Below are positions 31,196-40,336 of a stretch of DNA of 47,835 nucleotides, in pieces; position 1 is the first letter of the stretch, and each line of letters opens with the position of its first letter. The notes below the pieces were generated by a model, which made no database searches, was not told where the DNA came from, and saw nothing but the letters and a program-made list of their open reading frames with translations. Origin of the DNA: DTU036 sp964346475 (GTDB lineage Bacteria > Bacillota > Clostridia > Peptostreptococcales > Acidaminobacteraceae); contig CAYFUM010000008.1 of the NCBI GenBank assembly GCA_964346475.1, forward strand, positions 1-47,835, in the 5' to 3' direction. The position numbers were made by a program, and so were the translations under genes.

Positions 31196-32805
31196 AGAAA
31201 AATATAATTTTCCTCCTTATATTACTAGTCTTTCTTTTACCCAGCTTTGCCCTGGAACCAAGAATTATCCAGCAGGGAGAGTTTTTTGAAGAAGAAGAGC
31301 TTGAGTTACTCAATGAATACCTGGCTGGCCTAGAAACGGTTTATGATATTGAAACGGCGGCCTTTCTCCTAGAAAATCCCAGTGAGCTTGATTTTACTGA
31401 CTACCTAGGTGAGGCCTATGAATTTAAAAATCCCAGGTATGTCTACTTTGCCTATGATATAGGTAATAGTACCTACCATGGGGTCAGTGATGGAATAGAT
31501 GAACTTGGAGGTGAAGAACTTCAAACCATAGTAGATAGCCTAGCTGGAGAAGACCATCCCCAGGCCTTTAGCCTGGTAAGGGGCTTTTTCCTCAGGGCTA
31601 GTAACTACCTTGCCCAGGGTCTAGATAAACTTCCTCCTGAAATGGAGGAGACCCCCAGTCAGGGGGAAACCCTCATAGGAGAAAAATACTATTTTGGGGA
31701 TAGGGGTTTACTCTGGACTGATAAGGAGTTCTACGACCTGGCTAGAAGGGTAGGTGAGATGGCCGAAGGGGAGGATATCTTCCTTGCCATTGAAAGTATA
31801 GATGATCCTAGCGTCTTTACTGCCGACTACCTTGGCGAGCTCCTGGATGAGTTTTATGAAGACCGTCCCATTCTAGGCCTGGTTATTAATGTAGCCCAGA
31901 AGGTGGTTGAAGTTGGCTCTAGAGGTGGGGAGGATTTAAAACTTGATTCGGAGCTTGAGGATAGTCTTGCAAATACAGTCTTCTCCAAGCTGGAAGAAGG
32001 AAGTAGTTTTCTTGCCATAAGCTCCTATCTAGAGGAGTTGGAGGTCCATTTATCCCAGGGACCAGTCAGTGAAGAAGACCTGGCCCCCAGCCCAATTTCC
32101 CCTATAGTCCTATCTTCAAGTCTGGTCTATCTAGAAGACCTAGCGGGCCTTTGGGGGGAGGATGGAGCAGAGGTCCTCTTTGAGAAGGCAAAGATCCTGG
32201 CAGAGGAGCATGAAATCTTTGTCACCCTGGCAACAACCAGGGATAGCAGGGGTAAGAGCTCGGAGGCCTATATTGATGATCTGGCAGATGAGAAGTTTGG
32301 AATCAATACCGATAATGTGGCCTTTTTAATTGATATGCAAAATAGGAGGATCCACATATCTACCTCGGGTAGGGCCATTGATATCCTGACAGATAGCAAA
32401 ATAGAAACCATGCTTGACCACGCCTTTGATAGGGTGTCCGAGGAGGACTATTTTGGAGCGGCCGAGGTCTTTATGAAGGATGTGGACAAGTACTTTGTCA
32501 AGGCAGGTCCCAACAAGGTCACTGGTACCGACGCCCTGGCAGGTCTTGGAGCGGGTAGTGCCGGTGGACTTAGCTTCTTTAATAGGACAAAAAAACGCTA
32601 CTCTAAGAAGGCAAGGCCCCTGCCCTTCCAGTACACCAACAATCTTATTGGAGGTATCAGGCCAAGCCAGGGTGCTCTAATAAATAGAAGGGTTACTACC
32701 AGGACCATCTCCTCTTCATCGGGAGGATCTAGAGGTGGAGGAGGAAGCTCAACCCATACTTCCAGTGGAGGAGGTACCCACGGTGGTGGCGGAAGAAGTT
32801 TCTAA
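31189..32805 (+). CDS. Exported TPM-domain protein (YdjH-like) with three TPM-like repeats
   Basis: A 538-residue protein with an N-terminal signal or anchor (MVKKNIIFLLILLVFLLPSF). Three consecutive regions resemble each other and the TPM (TLP18.3/Psb32/MOLO-1) domain: about 25-145, 155-295 and 305-435. The last has the clearest motif (DNVAFLIDMQNRRIHISTSG). The tail is basic, then Ser/Gly-rich and ends GGGTHGGGGRSF, the typical YdjH/YgcG-type ending. The usual membrane segment after the TPM domain is weak here (ALAGLGAGSAGGLSFF). AGGAGGG is nine bases before the ATG. Known relatives usually have one TPM domain, so the repetition is unusual. Confidence 0.8.
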   Translation: MVKKNIIFLLILLVFLLPSFALEPRIIQQGEFFEEEELELLNEYLAGLETVYDIETAAFLLENPSELDFTDYLGEAYEFKNPRYVYFAYDIGNSTYHGVSDGIDELGGEELQTIVDSLAGEDHPQAFSLVRGFFLRASNYLAQGLDKLPPEMEETPSQGETLIGEKYYFGDRGLLWTDKEFYDLARRVGEMAEGEDIFLAIESIDDPSVFTADYLGELLDEFYEDRPILGLVINVAQKVVEVGSRGGEDLKLDSELEDSLANTVFSKLEEGSSFLAISSYLEELEVHLSQGPVSEEDLAPSPISPIVLSSSLVYLEDLAGLWGEDGAEVLFEKAKILAEEHEIFVTLATTRDSRGKSSEAYIDDLADEKFGINTDNVAFLIDMQNRRIHISTSGRAIDILTDSKIETMLDHAFDRVSEEDYFGAAEVFMKDVDKYFVKAGPNKVTGTDALAGLGAGSAGGLSFFNRTKKRYSKKARPLPFQYTNNLIGGIRPSQGALINRRVTTRTISSSSGGSRGGGGSSTHTSSGGGTHGGGGRSF

Positions 32806-32818
32806 CTAGGAAAAATTT

Positions 32819-32853
32819 AAAAAAAAAGACTAGACTAGCTTAGCTAGTCTAGT
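32819..32853. terminator. Bidirectional terminator between convergent operons
   Basis: An 11-bp perfect stem (32829-32839 with 32843-32853) and a TTA loop. The minus strand continues into nine T residues (32827-32819). The stop codon of the minus-strand YibE/F gene (32846-32844) is inside the stem. Confidence 0.85.
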
Positions 32854-33962
32854 TTGCTGTAGAGGCTGGCTGCAAAAAAGGCCGTCAGGGGTATGGTGAG
32901 GACCAGGGCTATACTGCCAAGAAGGGCCTGGAGCAGGTCAATTATTATAAGTTCTGTATTAAAAAGGATAAGGAGGCTGGAGGAGGCAATAATCCTAATA
33001 AGCACCGAACTCAGAGACCCCCCTATATAGGCTAGGACCAGGGTATTACTCATAGTGCCCATAATATCCCTACCAATGGTAAGGCCAGAGGTGAAGAGCT
33101 TTTTAAAGCCCACCTTGGAGTGGAGTCTAATCTCATAGAGGGAGGAGGATATATCCATGGCAACATCCATGACTGCCCCTAGAGCCCCTATGGTTATTCC
33201 TGCAAAGATCAGGGCCCTTAGGTCGATGGGCATGGTGGCACTTAGGCGGTGGAGGGCCAGGGTAGCGTCATCGTAGCCTCCTGTTAGGTGGAGAAACTTG
33301 CCCAGGCCAAAGGAAAGACCGGCGGCTACCAGGGTCCCAAAAACGCAGCCTAGGATGGTCACCAGGCTCTTATCGCTCCAACCTGTAATCATATAGACTG
33401 TTAGAAAGATACTATAAAAGGCAGTGACCAGGGTCCAAAAATAGATGTTTTGTCCCTGGAGGATCATGGGGATAAAGACAAAAAATATCATAGCTACAGT
33501 AAGGGCCAGGGCTATAAGGGCGTTTAGACCCTTATAGAGACCAAAGAGGATAAGAAGAAGGCCAAAGGCCAGGGCAATAATAATTACACTTCCCATCCTA
33601 TTGTAGCTGGCCATGACCCACTGGCTTTCCCCCGGCTGGGAGATATTTATAAGGACCACCCTATCGCCTCTTTCGACCTCCTTCTCATCGGGAATGAGGT
33701 TTGAAATCTGTTGGAAGGCAGTGACACTTTCATTTTTAATATCCGCCTTAAAGGTAATCTGGGTATTGGTTATCCCTCCCTGGGTGTGGTCGGAGAGGTC
33801 GGTGTTTTCCTTTTTATCAATTATCTCAGTGACCCTGGCACTTGAATGGTCAAGCTTTTGCCCCTGGAGCAACATGCTGGGGTCAACTAGAAAAAGGTAC
33901 AGAGCCAGTATAAATAGGCTGGCCAGAAGGGCGACAAGCCACTTTTTTGAATCTCTTTGCAT
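32844..33962 (-). CDS. YibE/F family membrane protein
   Basis: A 372-residue protein with an N-terminal membrane anchor (residues 8-27), a short extracytoplasmic beta-type domain (VTEIIDKKENTD...VERGDRVVLIN) and about seven membrane segments. The GAVMDVAMDISSSLYEI segment near residue 265 is typical of the YibE/F family, whose function is not established. GGAG six bases before the ATG lies in the last codons of the upstream gene (stop three bases before), so the two are cotranslated. It terminates at 32819-32853. Confidence 0.85.
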   Translation of the reverse strand: MQRDSKKWLVALLASLFILALYLFLVDPSMLLQGQKLDHSSARVTEIIDKKENTDLSDHTQGGITNTQITFKADIKNESVTAFQQISNLIPDEKEVERGDRVVLINISQPGESQWVMASYNRMGSVIIIALAFGLLLILFGLYKGLNALIALALTVAMIFFVFIPMILQGQNIYFWTLVTAFYSIFLTVYMITGWSDKSLVTILGCVFGTLVAAGLSFGLGKFLHLTGGYDDATLALHRLSATMPIDLRALIFAGITIGALGAVMDVAMDISSSLYEIRLHSKVGFKKLFTSGLTIGRDIMGTMSNTLVLAYIGGSLSSVLIRIIASSSLLILFNTELIIIDLLQALLGSIALVLTIPLTAFFAASLYSKLD

Positions 33963-33965
33963 TTT

Positions 33966-35579
33966 TTACTCCAATGTTTCCACTATCATGAGGCCATCCT
34001 CATCATAGCTTTCAAGTTTAATTTTACTGCCTTCCTTTAGCTTTAGGACCCTAGCTCCCAGGTTTTGGGAGGAGGCAAAGTAAATCCTCTGGTTTTCTCT
34101 AACTGTAAAGAAATAGACACTGGTGCCCTCCTGGATGACCTCCTTAAGTTCCTCAATGGTCAGCTCCTCCATTTCTCCTATCTGCTCACCCTTTATTGGG
34201 TGGTTTTTTATATAGCTTTTAAAGAGCTCGGCTACCGAGTCTCCCACCAGGACATTGGTAAACTGCTGGGCATCTACCAGGGCATACATTTTAGCAGTCT
34301 TGGCCCTGTCCTTGAGGCTCATAAAATACACTGGTCTATCCTGGATATTGAGGATAACTGGGAAGGTAGGGGTGTAGCCCTTTTCCTGGACCTTGCCCTG
34401 GGCACTATACATGGAGGCCACCTCCGTGGCCGAGGCCAGGGGATAGAACTTTGCCTCCTTGGTCCTCAGGTTTACATAGTAAAAACCCAGGTTTGAGTCA
34501 TCACTTCTCACCGAGGTAAGCCCCGTTGTCAGGTAGATATCCTGACCCAAGGAGATGTAGTTGTAGCCTTCGGTGGTGGAGGTTACATTCTTTTGTCCGA
34601 AGACCGAGTTTAAAAAGCCTCCGCTATAAAGGCCCCTTTGGTCTAGCTGGTTCATAACAAGATCTGTTGGAAAAACCCTGTCCACCCAGTGGGGGAGCTC
34701 CTCTATAGCATATTTAGTAGATTTTCCTGTGTGACCATCGGTTACCAGGGCTGATTTAACATCACTGCCACCAAAAAAACCTATGGTCTTTTTTATTATG
34801 GGTGTTATATAATAGGCCCTACCCTCTTCATCTATTTCAAAGTTGGTCTCTCCCAGAATGGAGAAGGGGTATTGGAAGCGAAGCCTCCTGTGGATATTTC
34901 TCATTAGATAGTCGCTGGAGGAGTAGTAGATAGGCTCCTGGAGCTTTACTACCCGGCCCTCCTGGGAGGTCATATCCACAGAGATATAGTATTGTATACC
35001 ATCCCTTCTATTGGTGATATACTTTATAAGATCAAAATATCTGAGGGGGGAGACCCTGTAGGGCTTGTCTCCCAGGGTAATCTGGGAGTACTGGCCATCG
35101 ATTTCAAACTGGCTGACAAGTTCAGTCAGGGAGCCCAGCTGCTTTTCTCCTATTATTGCAGCGGTTTCCCTATCAACAATGGGGACCTGGGATAGGGAAA
35201 TCTTTTCAATTTCCTCTTCAAAGACTCCAGTGGAGACATCTATCAGCCTGGCATAGGAGCGGGCCCTCAAGATAGGGCTTGAGACTAGGCTAAAAATAAT
35301 GGGTAAGATAAGTAGTAGGCCTAAAAGTCCCAGGGTAATTTTTAGAGACCTAAAATTTATACTAGGTCCAAAGACCAGCCTAAGTCCAGTAAAGACCAGG
35401 ATGGTCAGAAGAAAAAAACTGTAGAAGCTTGGGGATTGGGGGGATAAAGAGGGTAGGCTTATAAAAAAATAAATCCCCATTATTATAAAGGTCAGTAAAA
35501 AACTCAGCCAGGCCCTCTTTTTAATATTTCTCTGATATCTGGCTTCAAAGTCCTTTAGTATCTCGTCTATTCTATTCAT
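33966..35579 (-). CDS. Membrane protein of unknown function (537 aa)
   Basis: Not recognised. The N-terminus is cytoplasmic (MNRIDEILKDFEARYQRNIKKR), followed by three or four membrane segments within residues 24-120 and a large domain of about 420 residues that looks extracytoplasmic. This domain contains YYISVDMTSQEGRVVKL, GRAYYITPII and ALVTDGHTGKSTKYAIEELPHWVDRVFP. No cysteine or catalytic motif stands out. A longer frame begins at 35594, but AAGGAG five bases before ATG 35579 sets the start. It is coupled to the YibE/F gene downstream and divergent from the transglycosylase gene. Confidence 0.75.
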   Translation of the reverse strand: MNRIDEILKDFEARYQRNIKKRAWLSFLLTFIIMGIYFFISLPSLSPQSPSFYSFFLLTILVFTGLRLVFGPSINFRSLKITLGLLGLLLILPIIFSLVSSPILRARSYARLIDVSTGVFEEEIEKISLSQVPIVDRETAAIIGEKQLGSLTELVSQFEIDGQYSQITLGDKPYRVSPLRYFDLIKYITNRRDGIQYYISVDMTSQEGRVVKLQEPIYYSSSDYLMRNIHRRLRFQYPFSILGETNFEIDEEGRAYYITPIIKKTIGFFGGSDVKSALVTDGHTGKSTKYAIEELPHWVDRVFPTDLVMNQLDQRGLYSGGFLNSVFGQKNVTSTTEGYNYISLGQDIYLTTGLTSVRSDDSNLGFYYVNLRTKEAKFYPLASATEVASMYSAQGKVQEKGYTPTFPVILNIQDRPVYFMSLKDRAKTAKMYALVDAQQFTNVLVGDSVAELFKSYIKNHPIKGEQIGEMEELTIEELKEVIQEGTSVYFFTVRENQRIYFASSQNLGARVLKLKEGSKIKLESYDEDGLMIVETLE

Positions 35580-35662
35580 CTGAACTCCTTTCAAGGGATT
35601 TATATCCTAAGGGGACAGGTGTAAACTTTTAAATAAATCTATAAATAAAAGCAGGAGTCTTC

Positions 35663-36208
35663 ATGAAAAAACTAAGCTCTCTATTTTTAATAATCCTGGT
35701 CCTAGTCTTTCTCGTCTGTGAGTTTATACCAAGGGAAGTGATAGAACCTATTTATTATAGCAAAGAAATTAGAAAGGCAGCAAAAAATCACAGGCTTGAC
35801 CCCTTTATTCTAGCAGCTGTGGCTCGAACTGAGAGCAGCTGGATTCCAGATGCCACTAGTTCCGTGGGAGCCCGGGGACTTATGCAGATCATGCCCGAGA
35901 CCGGGGTCTATCTGGCAGAGATCAGGGGCCTTGAACTGGACCTTGATGACCTTTACCTCCCCGAAGTAAGCCTTGATTATGGGGCCTACTACCTCAGCAT
36001 GCTCAGGGAGCGCTTTGGAGACTGGGACCTGGTCTTTGCTGCCTATAATGCAGGCCCGGGCCAGGTCCAGGCCTGGCTGGAGGATGAAGACTATTCTGAG
36101 GGGGGAAGGCTTGTGGAAATCCCCTTTGAAGAAACCAGGGACTATGTGGTAAAAATAAATTCCTTTCTTGAAAACTTTAAGCGCTCCTATAGGAAATTTC
36201 CCAATTAA
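35663..36208 (+). CDS. Lytic murein transglycosylase (SLT domain)
   Basis: A 181-residue exported protein. A signal anchor (LSSLFLIILVLVFLVCEFI) precedes a soluble-lytic-transglycosylase domain with the catalytic Glu in AVARTESSWIPDATS near residue 56, GARGLMQIMPET, and VFAAYNAGPGQV. It cleaves peptidoglycan glycan strands to anhydro-products and acts at the cell wall. AGGAG is five bases before the ATG. It is alone in its unit, with the uracil-permease promoter directly downstream. Confidence 0.92.
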   Translation: MKKLSSLFLIILVLVFLVCEFIPREVIEPIYYSKEIRKAAKNHRLDPFILAAVARTESSWIPDATSSVGARGLMQIMPETGVYLAEIRGLELDLDDLYLPEVSLDYGAYYLSMLRERFGDWDLVFAAYNAGPGQVQAWLEDEDYSEGGRLVEIPFEETRDYVVKINSFLENFKRSYRKFPN

Positions 36209-36212
36209 CTTC

Positions 36213-36241
36213 TTGAGCCTGGATTTTTTCTGCTGTATACT
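36213..36241 (+). promoter_or_regulatory. Promoter of the uracil permease unit
   Basis: TTGAGC (36213-36218), 17 bases, TATACT (36236-36241). The start codon of the permease is 25 bases downstream of the -10 box. Confidence 0.6.
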
Positions 36242-36265
36242 TTAGACAAGGAAAAGGAGATTAAT

Positions 36266-37525
36266 ATGGAAAAAAGAAAATACGGTATAGAGGACAAGGT
36301 ACCAGGTGCCCTCTTACTACCCCTGAGTTTGCAGCATACCTTTGCCATGTTTGGAGCATCGGTGCTGGTGCCGATTATTTTTCAGATTGACCCAGGTATA
36401 GTACTTTTTATGAACGGCATCGGAACCCTGCTCTTTATACTCATAACCAAGGGTAAGGCCCCGGCCTACCTGGGTTCTAGCTTTGCCTTTTTAGGGCCAG
36501 CTGGTGTAATTATTGCAAGTCTGGGCTTTAGCTATGCCCAGGGGGCCTTTGTCGTAACTGGTTTTCTTGGCTGTATCCTGGCCTATGTCATCTATAGGTA
36601 TGGTACAGATTGGATAGATGTTGTCCTACCCCCTGCTGCCATGGGAGCCGTGGTGGCCCTTATTGGTTTTGAGCTGACCTCCCTTACTGTCCAGGGGGGA
36701 GCCATTGGCGCCAAGATCATGGTGGAGGGTGCAAGCCTAGCTGATGTGGCTGTCTTTTTAATAACCCTGGGAGTTGCTGTCTTTGGCACAGTACTCTTTA
36801 AGGGGTTTTTCTCTACCATTCCAATTCTTATTGCCATTGTGGCGGGTTATGTTTCTGCCCTGGCCTTTAACATGGTGGATTTTACACCGGTTCTTGAAGC
36901 TGGACTTTTCACCCTGCCCCACTTCCAGCTGCCAAAATTTGATCTAGGTGCCATTATTACCATGCTGCCTGTCCTTCTTGTTATAACCAGTGAGCATATC
37001 TCCCACCAGGTGGTGACCTCCAACATTGTAGGAAAGGACCTACTCAAAGATCCAGGTCTTCACAGGTCTATCTTTGCCGATAACTTTTCCACCATGCTCT
37101 CAGGCCTTGTGGGGGGTGTACCCACAACAACCTATGGAGAGAACATTGGAGTCATGGCGGTGACTGGTATTTACTCGGTCCAGGTCATAGCTGGCGCTGC
37201 AATCATTTCTATTATAATGGCATTTTTTGGCCCCCTGGCCGCCTTTATTGGAACTATTCCCGGCAATGTCATAGGAGGGGTGACCTTTCTACTCTATGGA
37301 ATGATAGGAGCCTCGGGCATTAGGCTCCTGGTGGATTCCAAGGTGGACTACTCCCAGTCTAGAAATCTTATTTTAACCTCTGTAGTCTTTACCACAGGGT
37401 TGTCGGGGCTATCAATAAGCTTTGGCTCCATCCAGCTTTCTGGCATGGTGCTCTCCTCGGTGGTGGCAGTGGTGGTCAGTCTTATCTTCCATCTTTTTGA
37501 TAGGTTTGGCCTCCTAAATCAATGA
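36266..37525 (+). CDS. uraA: Uracil/xanthine permease family (NCS2) transporter
   Basis: A 419-residue protein with about twelve to fourteen membrane segments. NCS2 motifs are present: LSLQHTFAMFGASVLVP near residues 21-37, LGSSFAFLGP near 70-79, SEHISHQVVTSNIVGKDLL, and GGVPTTTYGENIGVMAVTG. It is most similar to proton:uracil symporters, but a xanthine or other base substrate is possible. AAGGAG precedes the ATG at 36266. Its stop overlaps the next start (ATGA). Confidence 0.9.
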   Translation: MEKRKYGIEDKVPGALLLPLSLQHTFAMFGASVLVPIIFQIDPGIVLFMNGIGTLLFILITKGKAPAYLGSSFAFLGPAGVIIASLGFSYAQGAFVVTGFLGCILAYVIYRYGTDWIDVVLPPAAMGAVVALIGFELTSLTVQGGAIGAKIMVEGASLADVAVFLITLGVAVFGTVLFKGFFSTIPILIAIVAGYVSALAFNMVDFTPVLEAGLFTLPHFQLPKFDLGAIITMLPVLLVITSEHISHQVVTSNIVGKDLLKDPGLHRSIFADNFSTMLSGLVGGVPTTTYGENIGVMAVTGIYSVQVIAGAAIISIIMAFFGPLAAFIGTIPGNVIGGVTFLLYGMIGASGIRLLVDSKVDYSQSRNLILTSVVFTTGLSGLSISFGSIQLSGMVLSSVVAVVVSLIFHLFDRFGLLNQ

Positions 37526-38382
37526 GGGGACTAGCGGGAGAGCTAAAAAAGACCTTTGGCTTTCGCCTGGTTAAACTACCCCTGGATGGGGGCTTTAGCT
37601 GTCCCCATCTAGCCAGTGGAGCTTGTCTTTTCTGCTCGGAAAGGGGTTCTGGAGACTTTACTAGGCCAGGGTCCATAAAGGACCAGCTGGCCTACCAGAA
37701 AAAAAGACTGGGTCCGGCCCAGGGCTATATTGGGTATTTTCAAAACTTCACTGGCACCTTTGCCAGCAGGGACTACCTGGAAAGGGTCTACTATGAGGCA
37801 CTGGAGGATCCCCAGGTCCTGGCCCTAGCCATAGCCACTAGGGTGGACTGCTTGGAAGAAGAAGTGCTGGAGCTCTTAGAGGAGCTAAATAAAAGGACCT
37901 ATCTCTGGCTAGAGCTTGGCCTCCAGAGTGCAAATGAGGAGGTCATGGAGCTAGTTAATCTAGGCTATAAAACCAGTGACTATATAGAGGCTATGAAGAG
38001 GCTTAGGGAGAGGAAGATCAGGGTGGTGACCCATATGATCCTGGGCCTGCCTGGAGCCACTCAAGAGGATGAGCTTGAAACAGCCGGGCTTATTCTAGAT
38101 GAGGGGAGCTGGGGTATAAAAATCCACAGCCTCTATGTACAAAGGGGCACTGGCCTAGCCAGGCTCTATGAAGAAGGCCTCTATGAGCCCCTGGGTTTTG
38201 ATGACTATGTTAAAAGGGCTGTGGCTGTCCTGGACCTACTGGGGGACAGGCTGGTAGTCCACAGGCTGACTGGAGATAGCCCCAGGGAGGAGCTTCTAGC
38301 TCCCCTTTGGACTTTGGATAAAAGAAGGGTATTGGGGACCATTCAAAAAGAGCTTGCCAGCCTGAGAAAGAAGAAGAGATGA
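37522..38382 (+). CDS. Radical SAM protein, TIGR01212/YtqA (MnmL-like) family
   Basis: A 286-residue protein of the YtqA group, linked in Bacillus to a late step of wobble-uridine (mnm5s2U) synthesis as MnmL. Iron-sulfur cysteines lie in CPHLASGACLFC (CX7CX2C), followed by SERGSGDF. YIGYFQNFTGTFAS, LELGLQSANEEV and VTHMILGLPGATQED are typical of this family. The first cysteine loop is shorter than the usual CPNRDG-containing form. It overlaps uraA and the QueT-type gene by four bases each. Confidence 0.82.
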   Translation: MRGLAGELKKTFGFRLVKLPLDGGFSCPHLASGACLFCSERGSGDFTRPGSIKDQLAYQKKRLGPAQGYIGYFQNFTGTFASRDYLERVYYEALEDPQVLALAIATRVDCLEEEVLELLEELNKRTYLWLELGLQSANEEVMELVNLGYKTSDYIEAMKRLRERKIRVVTHMILGLPGATQEDELETAGLILDEGSWGIKIHSLYVQRGTGLARLYEEGLYEPLGFDDYVKRAVAVLDLLGDRLVVHRLTGDSPREELLAPLWTLDKRRVLGTIQKELASLRKKKR

Positions 38383-38846
38383 CAAGTAGAAAACTTACCC
38401 TCTATGGGCTTATAACGGCCCTCTATGTGATCCTCAGCCTGGCCTTTGCTGAACTTAGCTTTGGCCCCTTTCAGTTTAGGCTGGCAGAGCTTCTGAACCT
38501 ATCGGTTTTTTATAATCCTGGCTTTATTCTGCCCATTACCCTGGGCTGTGCGATAAGTAATTTTTTTAGTCCCTTTGGTCTGGTGGATGTGGTGGTGGGA
38601 AGCCTGCATACCTATATCAGCCTAAAGGCCATGACCTATGTAAAAAAGGACTGGCAGGCAGCCTTTTTTCCTGCAATCTTTTCCTTTATCATAGGAGCTG
38701 AAATAGTCCTACTTAGCCAGGTAAAACTGAGCTTTTTTCTAATTACCCTGCAGATAATGGTATCGGAAGCCATCCTGGGTTTTGTCAGTCTTCCTATATA
38801 TAGGAGGGGACTGGGAGCCTATCTTTCTAGGCTTAGTGACTCCTAG
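38379..38846 (+). CDS. queT: QueT family queuosine-precursor transporter component
   Basis: A 155-residue membrane protein with five or six segments. The motif set LTLYGLITALYVILSLAFAE, FGPFQFRLAELLNL, and NFFSPFGLVDVVVGSL matches QueT (DUF988), the substrate-binding subunit of an ECF-type importer for queuosine precursors. No preQ1 riboswitch is possible here, because the gene starts inside the previous one. The ECF ATPases and T subunit would have to be encoded elsewhere. Confidence 0.9.
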   Translation: MTSRKLTLYGLITALYVILSLAFAELSFGPFQFRLAELLNLSVFYNPGFILPITLGCAISNFFSPFGLVDVVVGSLHTYISLKAMTYVKKDWQAAFFPAIFSFIIGAEIVLLSQVKLSFFLITLQIMVSEAILGFVSLPIYRRGLGAYLSRLSDS

Positions 38847-38882
38847 AGTCCTTTTTGGGGTATAAATAGCTAGGAGGTTATA

Positions 38883-40328
38883 ATGAACACACTAAAGGAA
38901 GTATATAGAGCCATAGGAGAGATGTGGGCAAGAAGCAGGCTGCTTCTTATTTTCATCCTTCTTCTTGGAGTAAACCAGCTGGTCTATAGCTATGTAGCAG
39001 GAGCCCTGGTCCTAAACCTCCTTCTTCTGGCAGCCAGCCTCAGCCTCTATAATCTGTCGGGAAAGGAAAGATTTAATCTCTATGGCCTGCTAACTAGCCT
39101 GCTAGTTCTAGGCCTCTATCTGGTGGGTATTTTTACAGACTATGAATTTTTGCAGGAGTCGGTTGTATTTACCGCTAGCTTTATTATTGTAGTAAATTTT
39201 ATAATCTTTACTTTTAAGAGGGAGGATTTTCTTAATAATTTTTATCTTGCCCTCTTCCAGATGGCAACTGCCCTGCTTTACTTTATCATCCTCTATGGAG
39301 TTATCTACCTGATTAGCTTTCTAGTGGACCAGGTCTTTTTTTTAAAGCTTCCCTATGATGGCATAGTCTTTAGGCTGGCCAATAGCCTGGCCAGTATGCT
39401 GGGGCTCTTTGTCCTCTTTTCTAAGAGGGAGGAGGAGCTTTCAATGAGCCGGTTTTTTGAGCCCCTCTTTAAGAAGATCCTGCCCAAGCTAAGCCTTGTC
39501 TTTGGATCGCTTTCTCTTGTCTACCACTTCCAGATCCTCCTTGGCTTTACCAGGGACTACTACTCGGGAACCTTCTATAGCCTCATGGGACTTTTCTTTT
39601 TATTCTATCTTTTATCCTACTGGCAGGAGGAGGCTTCCAAGGAAAAAGGGCTTCTTCTAGGTCTTTTTATCCTCCTAGCCCTGAGCCATCTAATGATTAA
39701 GTTTAATCTTCTAGGTAGGGTGGAGGACTATGAAAGAGGCAGGGGAATCTATCATGAGCTCCTGGCAGTCCTCTCCTTTGTGGTCTACGCTCTTGTCTTT
39801 TTAAGGGACACAGGGAAGATGGCCCTGGTAAGGTGGCTGGCTATCTTTCTAGCCATGCTTCTACTTATGCCTCCCCTGGGATACGCCCTCTATGATAGGT
39901 ATGATTTTTCAGATATGACAAAGAAGACCTCCTCCCTCTGGGATGATTTTCATAGAAGAAGAGAGGACCCAGTTGCTGAAGAAGAGGGCTTTTACTTCTA
40001 CTATAATGCCAAGGGCCAGGACGTTACCTCCATTGAGGGTTATAGGTATCTGGCCCAGGTTAATCTCTTTTACGATATAAAGTTCTTTAGCTATGAGGAC
40101 CTGGAGGTCCTAGCCACTAGTGATGGAAAATTCCTGGAGATAAAAAGAGCTGGTAAGGAGGAGAGCCTTGATATCTACTCTGCTGCCAAGGCCCTTGGGG
40201 ATGATAAATATGAGATAGATAGCCCCCTGGTCTTTGAGCTTGAAGAACTGGGGCTTAGGATCTATGTGGACTCCTACTCCTACTATAAAGACCACTTTGA
40301 TCTTGCCTTTAGAATTCTAATAGATTAG
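38883..40328 (+). CDS. Polytopic membrane protein, possibly DUF4153-like
   Basis: A 481-residue protein with about ten membrane segments over residues 18-345 and a C-terminal domain of about 130 residues. That domain contains GFYFYYNAKGQDVTSIEGYRYLAQ and a repetitive beta-strand pattern. The architecture recalls DUF4153-type proteins, but the family call is uncertain. AGGAGG precedes the ATG at 38883. The next gene starts eight bases after its stop, so they probably work together. The function is unknown. Confidence 0.65.
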   Translation: MNTLKEVYRAIGEMWARSRLLLIFILLLGVNQLVYSYVAGALVLNLLLLAASLSLYNLSGKERFNLYGLLTSLLVLGLYLVGIFTDYEFLQESVVFTASFIIVVNFIIFTFKREDFLNNFYLALFQMATALLYFIILYGVIYLISFLVDQVFFLKLPYDGIVFRLANSLASMLGLFVLFSKREEELSMSRFFEPLFKKILPKLSLVFGSLSLVYHFQILLGFTRDYYSGTFYSLMGLFFLFYLLSYWQEEASKEKGLLLGLFILLALSHLMIKFNLLGRVEDYERGRGIYHELLAVLSFVVYALVFLRDTGKMALVRWLAIFLAMLLLMPPLGYALYDRYDFSDMTKKTSSLWDDFHRRREDPVAEEEGFYFYYNAKGQDVTSIEGYRYLAQVNLFYDIKFFSYEDLEVLATSDGKFLEIKRAGKEESLDIYSAAKALGDDKYEIDSPLVFELEELGLRIYVDSYSYYKDHFDLAFRILID

Positions 40329-40336
40329 GAAGTTAT

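Noticed and set aside
38340..38390. preQ1 riboswitch ahead of queT
   Set aside because: The gene starts inside the preceding coding region, and no preQ1 pseudoknot motif was seen there.
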